Below are positions 27,524 to 36,830 of a stretch of DNA of 64,000 nt, piece by piece. The position numbers and the translations under genes are program-made. The number at the start of each line of letters is the position of its first letter. Positions within the stretch are counted from its first letter, which is position 1. The stretch spans positions 1 to 64,000 of the forward strand of contig CAZQWM010000006.1 of the NCBI GenBank assembly GCA_964597035.1, given 5' to 3'. This DNA is from Fen-1362 sp964597035. GTDB lineage: Bacteria; Planctomycetota; Phycisphaerae; Sedimentisphaerales; Anaerobacaceae. The notes beneath the pieces are model-generated. The model was not told the origin of the DNA, did not search any database, and saw only the letters and a program-made list of their open reading frames with translations.

Positions 27524-28321
27524 TCACTCCTTTGCTTCCGGCTCGTCCTTTTTCTCCTCCTTAGGTTTGTCTTCCGCCTTTTCCTCAGTCGGTGCTGTTG
27601 ATTCAACTGGTTTTTCTTTCTTCTTTGTCTTTGGCTTTTCGTCTTCCGGTGCTTTTTCCTTTGTTGCCTCGGCCGGCTCCTCTTTTTCCTGTTCCTTGGG
27701 CTTTTCTTCCGTCTTGTCCTCTACCGGCGCCGGTTCTTCCTTTACCGGTTCAACTGACTTCTCCTCTTCGGGTTTACCAACCGGCTTTTTCTCCGGTGCT
27801 GCCTCAGCCGGTTTTTCCTTCTTTGGTTTTTCCTCCGCCTCTTTTTGTTCTTCGGCCTTCGCTTCGGCTGATTCTTTCGCCTTTTGTTCCTCTTCCTTGG
27901 CCTTCGCCTCTGTCGCCTCCTTTTCCTTCTTTGCCTTTTCTTCCGCTTCCGCCTTCACTGCTTCCGCCGCCTTTTGCAAGGCGATTCGGTCGGCACTTGT
28001 AAACGGCACGCCCGCGGCTTTCGCCCTTTCTCTCGCTATCGCACGACGGGCCTTTCTTTCCTCTGCGTATTTATGTTTGATTCCCTGACGCAAAAGTATA
28101 TGCGACACCGCATCCGTCGGCGTCGCACCTTTATCGAGCCAGTATTTTGCTCGTTCGATATTCAGCACGATTTCCTTTTCCGGACTCTTTTCGAGCGGGT
28201 CGTAATGTCCCAGTTTCTCGATAATCCTGCCGTCGCGTGGCGCCCGGCTGTCAACTACATTAATCCTGAAAAACGGCCGATGCCGCCTTCCCATCCGCGA
28301 AAGTCTGATTTTTGCCGCCAT
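27524..28321 (-). CDS. rpsP: Ribosomal protein S16 with long charged tail
   Basis: Residues 1-85 or so are a normal S16: KIRLSRMGRRHRPFFRINVVDSR, IEKLGHYDPL, WLDKGATPTDAV. S16 usually ends near residue 80-100, but here a further 165 or more residues follow, made almost only of Lys, Glu, Ala and Pro with short blocks such as KPKEEKK and PVESTAP. It is a low-complexity, probably disordered extension, and it stays in frame to the stop. The start at 28321 has GGAG six bases upstream; 44 codons of open frame before it are not used. S16 assembles the 30S central domain; what the tail does is unknown. Confidence 0.95.
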   Translation of the reverse strand: MAAKIRLSRMGRRHRPFFRINVVDSRAPRDGRIIEKLGHYDPLEKSPEKEIVLNIERAKYWLDKGATPTDAVSHILLRQGIKHKYAEERKARRAIARERAKAAGVPFTSADRIALQKAAEAVKAEAEEKAKKEKEATEAKAKEEEQKAKESAEAKAEEQKEAEEKPKKEKPAEAAPEKKPVGKPEEEKSVEPVKEEPAPVEDKTEEKPKEQEKEEPAEATKEKAPEDEKPKTKKKEKPVESTAPTEEKAEDKPKEEKKDEPEAKE

Positions 28322-28359
28322 AATCTGCTCCTTTTTCCTTACGTCTATAATCAATTCCC

Positions 28360-28397
28360 GCCCCCACGTCCTGCTGTCGCAGGACAGCAGCGGGGGC
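28360..28397 (-). other. Strong hairpin in the rpsP leader
   Basis: GCCCCC (28360-28365) pairs with GGGGGC (28392-28397), and inside it GTCCTG (28368-28373) pairs with CAGGAC (28380-28385). It lies about 40 bases upstream of the rpsP start and has no T-run, so a leader structure is more likely than a terminator. Confidence 0.5.
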
Positions 28398-28493
28398 AAG
28401 ACTCGTTTAGCAATAAAACCCGACAATATACCAGAATCACTCCCAAAGGGCAATGCCCTTTCCTCTCATTTTTGAGGATTCCTAAGGCGAGAA

Positions 28494-28817
28494 TCAGGAA
28501 TGAGTCCTACCAATCAACGCGTAGCCATTGATGAAAATCGCAAGCAGACCCGATTCTATCTTTGCATCCGCGGCAATTTTATGAATCTGTTCCTCCGTCA
28601 GATTCTCGGCATTTTGTTTTTCTTCGGTTGTCATAATCGCAACCGCCCGGCGAAGCTGCTCCAACTCTTCGACCGACGGGCTGACTAACATTGCCAGCTC
28701 ACTGCTGCCCCTGATGTCGGCAAACTGGCTCCGCACCATTTTGCCGTATTCGCTGCCCGCGAACTTTGATAGCTTCTCGAGGTACTGCTCGATTGTGATT
28801 TCAGGTTTGGCTGTCAC
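28494..28817 (-). CDS. Small conserved-looking protein between ffh and rpsP
   Basis: A 107-residue, mostly helical protein with no recognised family. It begins at a GTG three bases after the ffh stop, so translation coupling is likely. The text shows a helix EQYLEKLSKFAGSEYGKM, then SVEELEQLRRAVAIMTTEEKQ, and a C-terminal segment LLAIFINGYALIGRTHS. It is soluble and without cysteines. Its place between ffh and rpsP, in an otherwise classical translation operon, hints at a role in the ribosome or protein targeting, but this is guilt by association. Confidence 0.6.
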   Translation of the reverse strand: MTAKPEITIEQYLEKLSKFAGSEYGKMVRSQFADIRGSSELAMLVSPSVEELEQLRRAVAIMTTEEKQNAENLTEEQIHKIAADAKIESGLLAIFINGYALIGRTHS

Positions 28818-28820
28818 GAT

Positions 28821-30245
28821 TTACCGTCTAATCTTTTTGCCCCGCCGCACGATGACTCGCTTCCTCCGCGAACGCTGCTTAATCTTCTTGCCCGAGCTCA
28901 TCGCCGAGGTAAGCGTATTCAGATTGAATCCCCCGCTCATCAGCGCTTTCAATCCCGCCAATTTCCCGCCCGACATTGCCTTGAGCATATCCCTACTTCG
29001 CATAAATGTTTTCACAAGTGACGATACGTCGTGTGGCCCAACGCCCGCACCCGTGGCAATCCTCCTTCGCCGGGAGGCATCTACAACGTCCGGGTTTTTC
29101 CGCTCCCTCATCGTCATCGAGTAAACAATTCCCTCCATCCGCTTGAGCTCGTTATCGTCGAAGTCAAGCTCACCGAGTCCGCTTGCGCCCGGCATCAGCT
29201 TGAGCATATCCTTCATCCCCCCCATCTTCTTTACCGCCTGCATCTGCTTGAGGAAATCATCGAAGCCGAAGCTGCCTTTCGCCATTTTTGCCTGCAGCTT
29301 CGCCGCTTCTTCCGCGTCGAACTGCTCCTGTGCCCTCTCGACCAATGTCACCACGTCGCCCATTCCGAGTATTCGCGACGCCATTCGGTCGGGGTGAAAT
29401 TCCTCCAGCTTGTCTAACTTCTCTCCGACGCCGATAAACTTTATGGGCTTACCTGTTACGGCCTTTACACTCAAGGCCGCGCCACCTCGCGCATCGCCGT
29501 CGAGCTTCGTCAGTATCACCCCATCAAGCTCCAGCCGCTCGTTGAATTCCTTTGCGGAATTCACTGCGTCCTGACCGGTCATCGAGTCGCAGACAAGGTA
29601 AATCTGGTGTGGCCCAGTTGCCTTGGCGACGTCGCTTATTTCCGTCATCATTTCTTCGTCGATATGCAACCGGCCCGCCGTATCCAGAATCACAACGTCA
29701 AAGCTGTTACCCTTTGCGTGTTTGACCGCGTTTTTGGCGACCTTCACCGCGTTTTTGCTCTGCTCGCTGTAAACCTCGATACCGAGTTGTCCGCCAAGCG
29801 TTATAAGCTGCTCAATCGCCGCCGGCCTTTGCAGGTCATCCGCAACAAGCAATGGTTTCTTTCCCTTGTCCGCGATGTATTTTCCTAATTTCGCCGCCGT
29901 CGTCGTCTTGCCGCAGCCCTGCAGGCCCGCCAGAAGCACAATCGTCGGCCCCGGCGAAACGTAATATATCTGCGTATCCACCGGCCCCATCAGCTTGGTC
30001 AGCTCGTCGTTGACAATCTTGACGAAGACCTGCCCCGGATGCAGCGACTTGATTACCTCCGCACCAATCGCCGCTGCTCCAATGTCCTTGCAGAATTGCT
30101 TGACCACCTGATAGTTGACGTCCGCCTCCAACAGTGCCTTTCGAACGTCGCGCACCGCATCCGATATATTCGCCTCGGTAATCCTGCCCCGGCCCGAAAG
30201 CGACCGCACCACCGAATTGAATTTTTGCGTCAGTGCATCAAACAC
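28821..30245 (-). CDS. ffh: Signal recognition particle GTPase
   Basis: A 474-residue Ffh (SRP54). It has the N domain (FDALTQKFNSVVRSLSGRGRITE), the GTPase G1 motif GLQGCGKTTTAAKLG, DTAGRLHIDEEMM (G3), TKLDGDARGGAALS (G4) and the methionine-rich M domain with SGKKIKQ and a basic end RKRVIVRRGKKIRR. It binds signal sequences and 4.5S RNA for delivery to SecYEG. It heads the ffh, unknown, rpsP, trmD operon. Confidence 0.97.
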   Translation of the reverse strand: MFDALTQKFNSVVRSLSGRGRITEANISDAVRDVRKALLEADVNYQVVKQFCKDIGAAAIGAEVIKSLHPGQVFVKIVNDELTKLMGPVDTQIYYVSPGPTIVLLAGLQGCGKTTTAAKLGKYIADKGKKPLLVADDLQRPAAIEQLITLGGQLGIEVYSEQSKNAVKVAKNAVKHAKGNSFDVVILDTAGRLHIDEEMMTEISDVAKATGPHQIYLVCDSMTGQDAVNSAKEFNERLELDGVILTKLDGDARGGAALSVKAVTGKPIKFIGVGEKLDKLEEFHPDRMASRILGMGDVVTLVERAQEQFDAEEAAKLQAKMAKGSFGFDDFLKQMQAVKKMGGMKDMLKLMPGASGLGELDFDDNELKRMEGIVYSMTMRERKNPDVVDASRRRRIATGAGVGPHDVSSLVKTFMRSRDMLKAMSGGKLAGLKALMSGGFNLNTLTSAMSSGKKIKQRSRRKRVIVRRGKKIRR

Positions 30246-30425
30246 GGCTTCTTATCCCTTTTTCGACTGATAAAACCATGGGGCGAGGAACAGCCCCAAA
30301 ATCCTAATTATAGTTGCCTGCATCTTTTTTTTCAACGCCCGAATATCTTCGCGACGATTTGCGCGCGCACAATCGCCCGTTTCACAATCAAAATTGCTGC
30401 GGAATCAACTGCCCTGTTAGGTGGA

Positions 30426-31289
30426 TTATCTCCAGTTCGAATTGCCCTGGATGGATTTGATTATGTGCACAAGGACCTGGCGGTACTGGTCTTCACCGCC
30501 CTTGAGACCGCCGACCTGAATCTGGATTGCCTCTCCGGCCAGCGGAACCTGAACACTCCACAAGCTCGTCATTTCACCCTGGGAGGGCATTTCGGCGAGG
30601 AACACATCGAGTGTGTGCGATTTCCATTGTTCCTGCTCCACCCTAACCAGTAGGGCATGCGGCAGGCTTTTGCGCATTGCCCGCTTGAATTCTTCGAGCT
30701 GCTCAACAGATGGCTTGCCCTTTCTCAGTGCCAGAGTTCCGTGTAGTCGCATTATATTGACGACAACCTCGGGCATACCCTTTGCACTGTAACGGATGTA
30801 TGAGTGAATTACATTTCGCCCCGGCGGAGGATTTGGGTGCTTGATAAAGCCCTTCGGCAATTCCAGACGGAAACCAAACCTCGGCTCAAAAACAGGAACA
30901 GAATTCGAGAATATCTGCGGCATCGAATTAAGCTGCACGAGTGTGGTCCTGCTTGAACGGCCGGCCATCGACCGGATAAAAGATACGGCTCCAAAGTTCA
31001 GCGTAATAACGCCGCCGTTGAGCAGCAGACCGATTAAGGAACACCAGACTGCAACTTTTCCGCGACCCCTCAGTCCTTTTATCAGTCCCACAATCGCCGA
31101 CAGAAATCCGGCCCATACGACAATCATCGCCGATGCGGCTAAAGTGAAGTTGTATCCTGAAAACCTTATCGGAAAACTCGCACCCGATATATTGATGCAG
31201 ATGGCAATCAGGGCCGCAAGAACACTGAATATCGCGATTTTCTTCCCGGATTTTCTCGGCGGCGGGACCTGTTCAATATCCTCGTTCAT
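30426..31289 (-). CDS. Membrane protein with three helices and C-terminal domain
   Basis: A 287-residue protein. After a short charged N-terminus there are three hydrophobic segments (KIAIFSVLAALIAICINI, a second about residues 45-68, and VWCSLIGLLLNGGVITL), then a roughly 170-residue hydrophilic domain. This domain has PRFGFRLELPKGFIKHPNP and a closing VQVPLAGEAIQIQVGGLKGGEDQYRQVLVHIIKSI. The mixed strands resemble a lipoprotein-like or PsbP/LpqN-type fold, but no family is certain. Start 31289 has GGGAG seven bases upstream. Function unknown. Confidence 0.65.
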   Translation of the reverse strand: MNEDIEQVPPPRKSGKKIAIFSVLAALIAICINISGASFPIRFSGYNFTLAASAMIVVWAGFLSAIVGLIKGLRGRGKVAVWCSLIGLLLNGGVITLNFGAVSFIRSMAGRSSRTTLVQLNSMPQIFSNSVPVFEPRFGFRLELPKGFIKHPNPPPGRNVIHSYIRYSAKGMPEVVVNIMRLHGTLALRKGKPSVEQLEEFKRAMRKSLPHALLVRVEQEQWKSHTLDVFLAEMPSQGEMTSLWSVQVPLAGEAIQIQVGGLKGGEDQYRQVLVHIIKSIQGNSNWR

Positions 31290-31533
31290 TGTATGACTCC
31301 CATAAAATGGCGAGTTTGGCAATCAATGGCCCTGTCTTGACAAAGACAACTGCAAACACTTATACCGATTTATTCGGCTCGCTAAGAAGCGATACTTAAC
31401 GCGAAAGTCAAGTTGCCCCCTCAAAAGGGCGATATGGTACTGATGGGACTACTGTAAGCGCAGAACCCCTGTAACACACGCCATTTGTGATTTACATTGA
31501 GTCAAGAGCGTCCGATAGTATAGGAGTCGAAGC

Positions 31534-32163
31534 TTGGGCATTGAACTATTTCAGATTGAATCGGGCACAAAACGCTATACTTATACAATCTGGCTCAGGT
31601 TTATAGCCCTTGCGGCGGTCCTCGCAGTTGCCTTCGCGGTGTTCGGACAGTCATCCCTGTTCACCAGTAACGACTCTTCCCTGCCGTGGTATGAGGAATC
31701 GCGTATCCTCCAGCCGGGCCAGATTCCGCAAGCCAAACCTTCCGACAACCAGCCGCAACTTACTCGCGTCCTGCGATACAAAACCGAGGCCGAGTACGAT
31801 GCTTACTCCCGCGGAACCGTCAATCTCCTCATATATCCCGACGGGACCGTAAAGGGAGTATGGAACGGTGAATACAACCAGCCCGATGACATTCATCGGC
31901 TCATTATGGCCGCCAGCTTCGCCGGTAATACAGACCCGTCAAAACCCTGCCTCTACGACCCCAACAATCTTTATTTCATAACAAGAGGAACATACACGTT
32001 ACTCGAAACACAGCTCACCACCGGGAGAAGTCGCGGCATCAACGGCTATATCTACGTTTGCGGCTGGATGGCCCCCGACTACGGCATCCTTGGCGAGCTG
32101 ACCATCACCGAGAACAAAAAATCTTTTGATACCTTCTCCTGGTCCGCGTATCCTAAAAACTGA
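31534..32163 (+). CDS. Single-pass protein of unknown function
   Basis: A 209-residue protein with one membrane segment near the N-terminus (FIALAAVLAVAFAVFG), then a roughly 160-residue extracytoplasmic domain. The start is TTG at 31534, supported by AGGAG seven bases before; no ATG lies nearby. The visible pattern GTVNLLIYPDGTVKGVWNGEYNQP resembles short beta-rich domains. No family recognised. Confidence 0.65.
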   Translation: MGIELFQIESGTKRYTYTIWLRFIALAAVLAVAFAVFGQSSLFTSNDSSLPWYEESRILQPGQIPQAKPSDNQPQLTRVLRYKTEAEYDAYSRGTVNLLIYPDGTVKGVWNGEYNQPDDIHRLIMAASFAGNTDPSKPCLYDPNNLYFITRGTYTLLETQLTTGRSRGINGYIYVCGWMAPDYGILGELTITENKKSFDTFSWSAYPKN

Positions 32164-32304
32164 TTCACTCCAATTCCGGCGTTGTCCGTCCCGACAACTT
32201 GCATACTCGCTGCCTTTGAGTTATCGTATCCCCAGATATGACTCAAAAGCCGCCTGCTAACGATAATCGCATGGGAACCATTAACCCGTATTTCCGCAGA
32301 TTAT

Positions 32305-33780
32305 ATGACTGCTGACCGGCTCTTATTTTCAGCCCCCCGGACAATCGGCCGACGAACCCGCCGAGAACGCCTGCTGCTCTTGGCTCTCTGTTTTGTTGCC
32401 GCTGTTCGTGTGTTCATCTTCAGCGCCGCGTTTCCCTTCTTCAATAATGTCGATGAATCGTCCCACTTTGACCTTGTCTTCAAGTATTCCCATGGACATC
32501 TGCCTGCCGCTGCACTGGAGAAATACGACCCCGAGGCCGCTGAAATCATCGTTGCCAACAGGGGCGGCGAGTATCTCGACCAGCAACGCGATGATTCGCA
32601 CATTGTCGTAGCCCGCTCCATAGCCTTTCTCTGCGACCGTGTTAACCCAGAGACTTGGGCTTGGCCGGCCTACTATATCCTGGCCGGCGCCTGGTGCGCA
32701 TTCGGCCGGTTTCTCGGCCTCGCAGATGGCCTACTCCTCTATTGGATTCGCTTCCTGAATATTCCTATTGCCGTCGCACTCGTTTGGCTGGCCCGGCTCT
32801 TCGGCCGGCGGTTCTTCCCCGAAAGCCCCCAAAAACAAATTGCCTTACCTCTTATAGTCGCCTTCTTCCCACAGGACACCTTCTATGCCATAACCGGTGA
32901 CGTCCTGTCGCCGCTGGCCTTTGCAGCAGCATTCTATATGCTCGTGCAAATCGCCCTTGAGCAAAAATCCCGGTCATATCATCTCCTTGCCGGTCTGGCC
33001 GTCGCTGTTACCTTCCTCACCAAGGCCTCAAATATCACAATCCTCGCGCTTGCCGGTGTCGTCATCCTGCTTAAAATAATCCAGACCTTCCGGCAGCATC
33101 ACCTCAAGCAGTACCTGCCCGCTCTGCTTGCCTTGCTCGTCGCTGCCGTTACACCCATTGCCTTCTGGCTTGGTCGTAACTATGTTCTCTTTGGTGATCC
33201 TGTGGGTGTGGCCAAATCGATAGAGTTCCGAACCTAGACACAGAAACCTCTTGGCGAAATGTTCAGTCACCCCATCTTCACGTCCGCCGGTTTGTTTTAT
33301 TTTCTTACCGAGCTTACAAGGACCTATTGGCGAGGTGAGTTCGTCTGGCGATGGCAAAGAATCGCCTCTCCCATTATGGACTCATTCTACATCATATCCT
33401 CCGCACTTTTCCTGGCTGCTCTGCTGTTCGGTAGAGCCAGGACAAACAGACCCTTTCGCTTCGCACTCGCGGCAGGTCTGTTTGTCGTTGTCGTGTCGGT
33501 TCTGTTCCTCGCTTTTATGTCTATGCGATATGATTTCGGCCGGTGTTTCTATCCTTCACGTGACAATCCCTTCTTCGTCTCCGGCCGGTTGATTTCAGGC
33601 ACGATTCTTCCCTTCCTGCTGCTTTACATCGAGGGCCTGCACCGAATCCTCTCCTGGATGCGCCTGCCACGCGCCTTGCTCTCCGTAGTTGTTGTAATCG
33701 TCGTTGCCATTACTGCTTCCGAGATACTAATTTCACTTCCCGCGTTTGTCAGCCCATATAATTTCTTTCATCTTTGGTAG
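32305..33780 (+). pseudogene. Polytopic glycosyltransferase-like protein broken by an amber codon
   Basis: Two open frames, 32305-33237 (310 codons) and 33259-33780 (173 codons), lie in the same reading frame, separated only by TAG at 33235-33237. Together they give about 491 residues with ten or more hydrophobic segments and an N-terminal periplasmic loop with DESSHFDLVF, as in DUF2142 or ArnT/PMT-type transferases using lipid-linked sugars. Reading through gives GDPVG...FRT-stop-TQKP, where a Trp would be expected from memory of related proteins, so TGG to TAG is a likely single change. It may be a recent pseudogene, a sequencing error or read-through. Confidence 0.75.
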
Positions 33781-33845
33781 CCCTGCTACGTCCGAACAGC
33801 CGCGCACACTTGCCCCGGCTTATCCAATCGTGTATCTTATCTTAT

Positions 33846-34265
33846 ATGGTCGTTACTAAAGAAATACAGGTCGATACAAAAGGTAACTGCTGTATCGTTG
33901 ACATCACTCCCCAGACCGCCCGGCTCGTCGCTGAATCCGGCATAAGAGCCGGAACAGCAACGCTTTTCAACGTCGGCTCGACCGCCGGAATCACTACCAC
34001 CGAGTACGAACCGGGCCTTGTCAAGCACGATATAAAAGCCGCCTTTGAAAAAATCGCGCCTCAGGCGGCTCGCTACGTCCACGAAGAGACCTGGCATGAC
34101 GACAACGGCCACTCGCATGTCCGGGCCTCATTGCTTGGGCCTTCGCTGTCTGTCCCGATAGTCGATGGAAAGCTCACCCTCGGAACCTGGCAGCAAATCG
34201 TTCTCGTTGATTTCGACACCCGCCCGCGCAGCCGACGGGTTGTCTGCCAAATCGTCGGCGAATGA
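33846..34265 (+). CDS. YjbQ/UPF0047 family protein
   Basis: A 139-residue protein of the YjbQ (UPF0047) family, some members of which have thiamine-phosphate synthase activity. The family motifs are VGSTAGITTTEYEPGL, EETWHDDNGHSHVRASLLGPSL and GTWQQIVLVDFDTRPRSR, with the conserved His residues in DDNGHSH. Length is typical. The start at 33846 has no clear binding site but matches the family N-terminus; an earlier in-frame start lies inside the preceding gene. Confidence 0.88.
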   Translation: MVVTKEIQVDTKGNCCIVDITPQTARLVAESGIRAGTATLFNVGSTAGITTTEYEPGLVKHDIKAAFEKIAPQAARYVHEETWHDDNGHSHVRASLLGPSLSVPIVDGKLTLGTWQQIVLVDFDTRPRSRRVVCQIVGE

Positions 34266-34380
34266 ACTCTTTTCCCTTGTGTCGTGGCAGCGGACACCTA
34301 TGATGATATCGGTGAGTTTTGAAGGCACAGATGTGTATGGAAATACCACAGCTTGTTGACCGTTCGAAAAGGGTGGTTTT

Positions 34381-34755
34381 ATGAATCCAGATGTCGAAAA
34401 GTATCTTCGAACCGCCGAGGAACTCCTGCGAGAGATGGAACATCTGATGGCGGGCGGCTATTACAGAGGAGCCATGGGACGGGCCTACTACGCAATGTTC
34501 CACGCCGCCAGCGCCGCTCTGCTGGCAAAAGGCCTCAAGGAAAACTCGCAGCACGCCATCATCCCGGCTTTTGATGAGGCATTTGTCAAAACCGGCCTCG
34601 TTGATAAAAAGTTTCTCGGCTACCTGCGTGGTGCATTCAACACCCGGACAGAACGCGATGGTATCTCCTTTGCCTCCGCGGACCACAGGCAAGCACAGAC
34701 AAATCTGCTCAGAACAAAGGAATTCATCACCGCCTGCAGACAACTGTGCCGGTAA
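34381..34755 (+). CDS. Lone HEPN-domain protein (UPF0332-like)
   Basis: A 124-residue helical protein with YYRGAMGRAYYAMFHAASAALL, where Arg34 and His41 form the Rx6H catalytic pattern of HEPN domains. HEPN proteins are often ribonuclease toxins paired with an MNT nucleotidyltransferase antitoxin (HepT/MntA). No nucleotidyltransferase gene is visible on either side. The 115 bases upstream only allow tiny peptides. AAAGGGTGG precedes the ATG. It may be a solitary regulator or a toxin that has lost its partner. Confidence 0.78.
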   Translation: MNPDVEKYLRTAEELLREMEHLMAGGYYRGAMGRAYYAMFHAASAALLAKGLKENSQHAIIPAFDEAFVKTGLVDKKFLGYLRGAFNTRTERDGISFASADHRQAQTNLLRTKEFITACRQLCR

Positions 34756-34897
34756 GCCCGGAATTTTTTTTTGTTGTCTTCAACCTCACTCAAGCTCTGC
34801 CCGGCAGCCGGCGGCTCAAGGCCATTGACTAACCAGCCGATAACGAGTAGTATTCTGCGCTGGCTCCGGCTGCTTATAAAGATTCAGGAGACCTGAC

Positions 34898-36535
34898 TTG
34901 TTTATGAATCCTAACCGCCAAAGAACGCTCTGGTGTTTAATCTCGTTTTCTCTGTTATTTATCTTCGGCTGCCAGGGACCGGCTGGCTCCGGAACTTCAG
35001 CTCGGCTCGCAAGCGACCAGGAAGGGCTTGGCCCCACAATAGGAGCACTGGCCGACGTTTTCGCCTCTGATGCCATACCTGTCACCGGTTATTCGCTGGT
35101 GGGCGGATTGAATGGCGCCGGCTCCGAACAGTGCCCCGCGCAGGTCAGGACATATCTCGAAAAATACATCCTTCAACACCTCTCCGGCGTTAACGTCAAT
35201 GTCGATGAGCTTATCAGCAGTCCGGATACCGCCGTTGTTATTGTCGAGGGTATCATTCCACCTGCCGCCTCCAAAGACCAGCACTTTGACGTCAGGGTCG
35301 CCGCTGTGCCCGGCACCGCCACTACCTCTCTCGAAGGCGGCTCACTCTTTGGCGCCGACCTCTACGAAGCTCGACGGTTCGGCTACAGTATTAAATCCCT
35401 CGGCATTGCAGAAGGCCCCGTTTATGTCGACCTCCTCAACGCAGGCAATCTCGACAAAAGAAGCGGCTATGTCCTCGGTGGCGGCACGGTTCTCAACGAA
35501 TATAAAATCAATCTTGCGCTTCGCCAGCCCGATTACCGCGTCGCTAGCCAGATACGGAATCGAATTAACGAACGCTTAGGCTACGATACCGCCTGGGCAC
35601 TTGCTCCGGGAAGTATCGAGCTGCGCGTCCCGCTCAAATACACCGACCAGAAGGTGAGATTCCTCCGCCTCGTCCGGGCCACATACCTGACGGTTCCCCC
35701 CCAGCTTGTTGAAAAAAGAATCGTTGCCCATATTCGCGACCTTGCCACATCATCCAACAGGGAAAACAGTGAAATCGCCCTTGAAGCAATAGGCAATGCC
35801 GCATTACCCAGACTCGCTGCACTTCTCAATTCATCGGAACCAGAAGTCCGTTTTCGTGCCGCCCGATGTATGCTCAATCTCGGCGACCAGAGGGGTCTGG
35901 ATATACTTCGGGGTATGGCCGAAGATAGAACTTTCCCTCATCGTGTTGAGGCAATCGAAGCCATTGCCGCTGCCGTCAGCTTGATTGATGTTGCCCCAAT
36001 GCTTCGCAGTTTGTTGCGGGACGACGACTTCTCCGTCCGCCTCGCTGTCTACAAAATCCTACTTCCCCTTAATGACGTAACTATCTCCACTGAGCTTGTA
36101 ACCGATGGCTTCTACCTCGACCAGATTGCCCAGGTCGGTAAACCTGCCATATTCGTCTCACGCCAAGACCGTCCACGGGTCGTGCTGTTTGGTGCACCCA
36201 TTCAGTGTCGCAGTGACATCTTTGTCCAGACACCCGACCAGACCATAACCATAAACGCCCCCGCGGGCGCTCAGTCCGCCACGCTAATATGCAGGCACCC
36301 CACCCGTTCCGATGTCATTATCAGCTTGAAAACTTCTCTCGACCTTGCTGATATCATCCGCACATTGTCTCGCGAGCCGGTAACCAAAACCGGCCGAAAT
36401 AACCCTGGACTCGGAGTCGCTTACTCGGTCCTCGTCGACCTGCTGAGTCAGATGGCTGACGCTGGAGCCATCCAAGCCGAATTTCATCCGGGGCCGCTCC
36501 CAATGACCCTTCCGGTCCGTTCTCCGCAGAAGTAG
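34898..36535 (+). CDS. FlgI-like lipoprotein with HEAT repeats
   Basis: A 545-residue lipoprotein: signal segment and lipobox FIFGC (Cys25). The N-terminal half (about 45-215) resembles flagellar P-ring FlgI: VTGYSLVGGLNGAGS, FDVRVAAVPGTATTSLEGGSLFGADLYEA, SGYVLGGGTVL. A HEAT-like segment follows around 285-370 (LAALLNSSEPEVRFRAARCMLNLGDQRG). The last part is unassigned. Start is TTG 34898, with AGGAG seven bases upstream. No other flagellar gene is nearby. In planctomycetes such FlgI-like proteins may form envelope rings of another kind; this is inference. Confidence 0.75.
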   Translation: MFMNPNRQRTLWCLISFSLLFIFGCQGPAGSGTSARLASDQEGLGPTIGALADVFASDAIPVTGYSLVGGLNGAGSEQCPAQVRTYLEKYILQHLSGVNVNVDELISSPDTAVVIVEGIIPPAASKDQHFDVRVAAVPGTATTSLEGGSLFGADLYEARRFGYSIKSLGIAEGPVYVDLLNAGNLDKRSGYVLGGGTVLNEYKINLALRQPDYRVASQIRNRINERLGYDTAWALAPGSIELRVPLKYTDQKVRFLRLVRATYLTVPPQLVEKRIVAHIRDLATSSNRENSEIALEAIGNAALPRLAALLNSSEPEVRFRAARCMLNLGDQRGLDILRGMAEDRTFPHRVEAIEAIAAAVSLIDVAPMLRSLLRDDDFSVRLAVYKILLPLNDVTISTELVTDGFYLDQIAQVGKPAIFVSRQDRPRVVLFGAPIQCRSDIFVQTPDQTITINAPAGAQSATLICRHPTRSDVIISLKTSLDLADIIRTLSREPVTKTGRNNPGLGVAYSVLVDLLSQMADAGAIQAEFHPGPLPMTLPVRSPQK

Positions 36536-36830
36536 CTGCTATTGTCGCGAAGGACGAATTGTCAAGAAATCACGCCGCTTCGGCCGATAATGTTAACACC
36601 TGACGGAATTTGATTGAAAGGTTAAAAAGCAGCAATTAGTATAAACATTAAATCGGCTTCACTGCCGTTTCCAGCTTGGCAGTGACAATTATTGTGAAAT
36701 TATCGGACACTATGAAATTACGCCTCTTTGCGTCCACGGTTGGTTACACTTGCAGGAGGGTGTCCACTGAATAGTAAATTCGGCCTTCGGCTGACGCCGT
36801 CGGCTTACCCTGACTTTCTCTGGTGCATAG
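36536..36830. other. Intergenic region before smc
   Basis: About 295 bases with no gene. A perfect 8-bp inverted repeat, TCACTGCC and GGCAGTGA, at 36659-36685 has an 11-base spacer. There is no T-run, so it may be an operator or remnant. Confidence 0.35.

Noticed and set aside
27567..28088. Long serine- and phenylalanine-rich frames opposite rpsP
   Set aside because: They are mirror images of the repetitive Lys/Glu/Pro tail of S16.
34335..34382. A 15-codon peptide before the HEPN gene as a possible antitoxin
   Set aside because: Too short and unlike any MNT or other antitoxin.
34749..34775. Possible terminator after the HEPN gene
   Set aside because: There is a T-run, but the stem before it is only about four base pairs.
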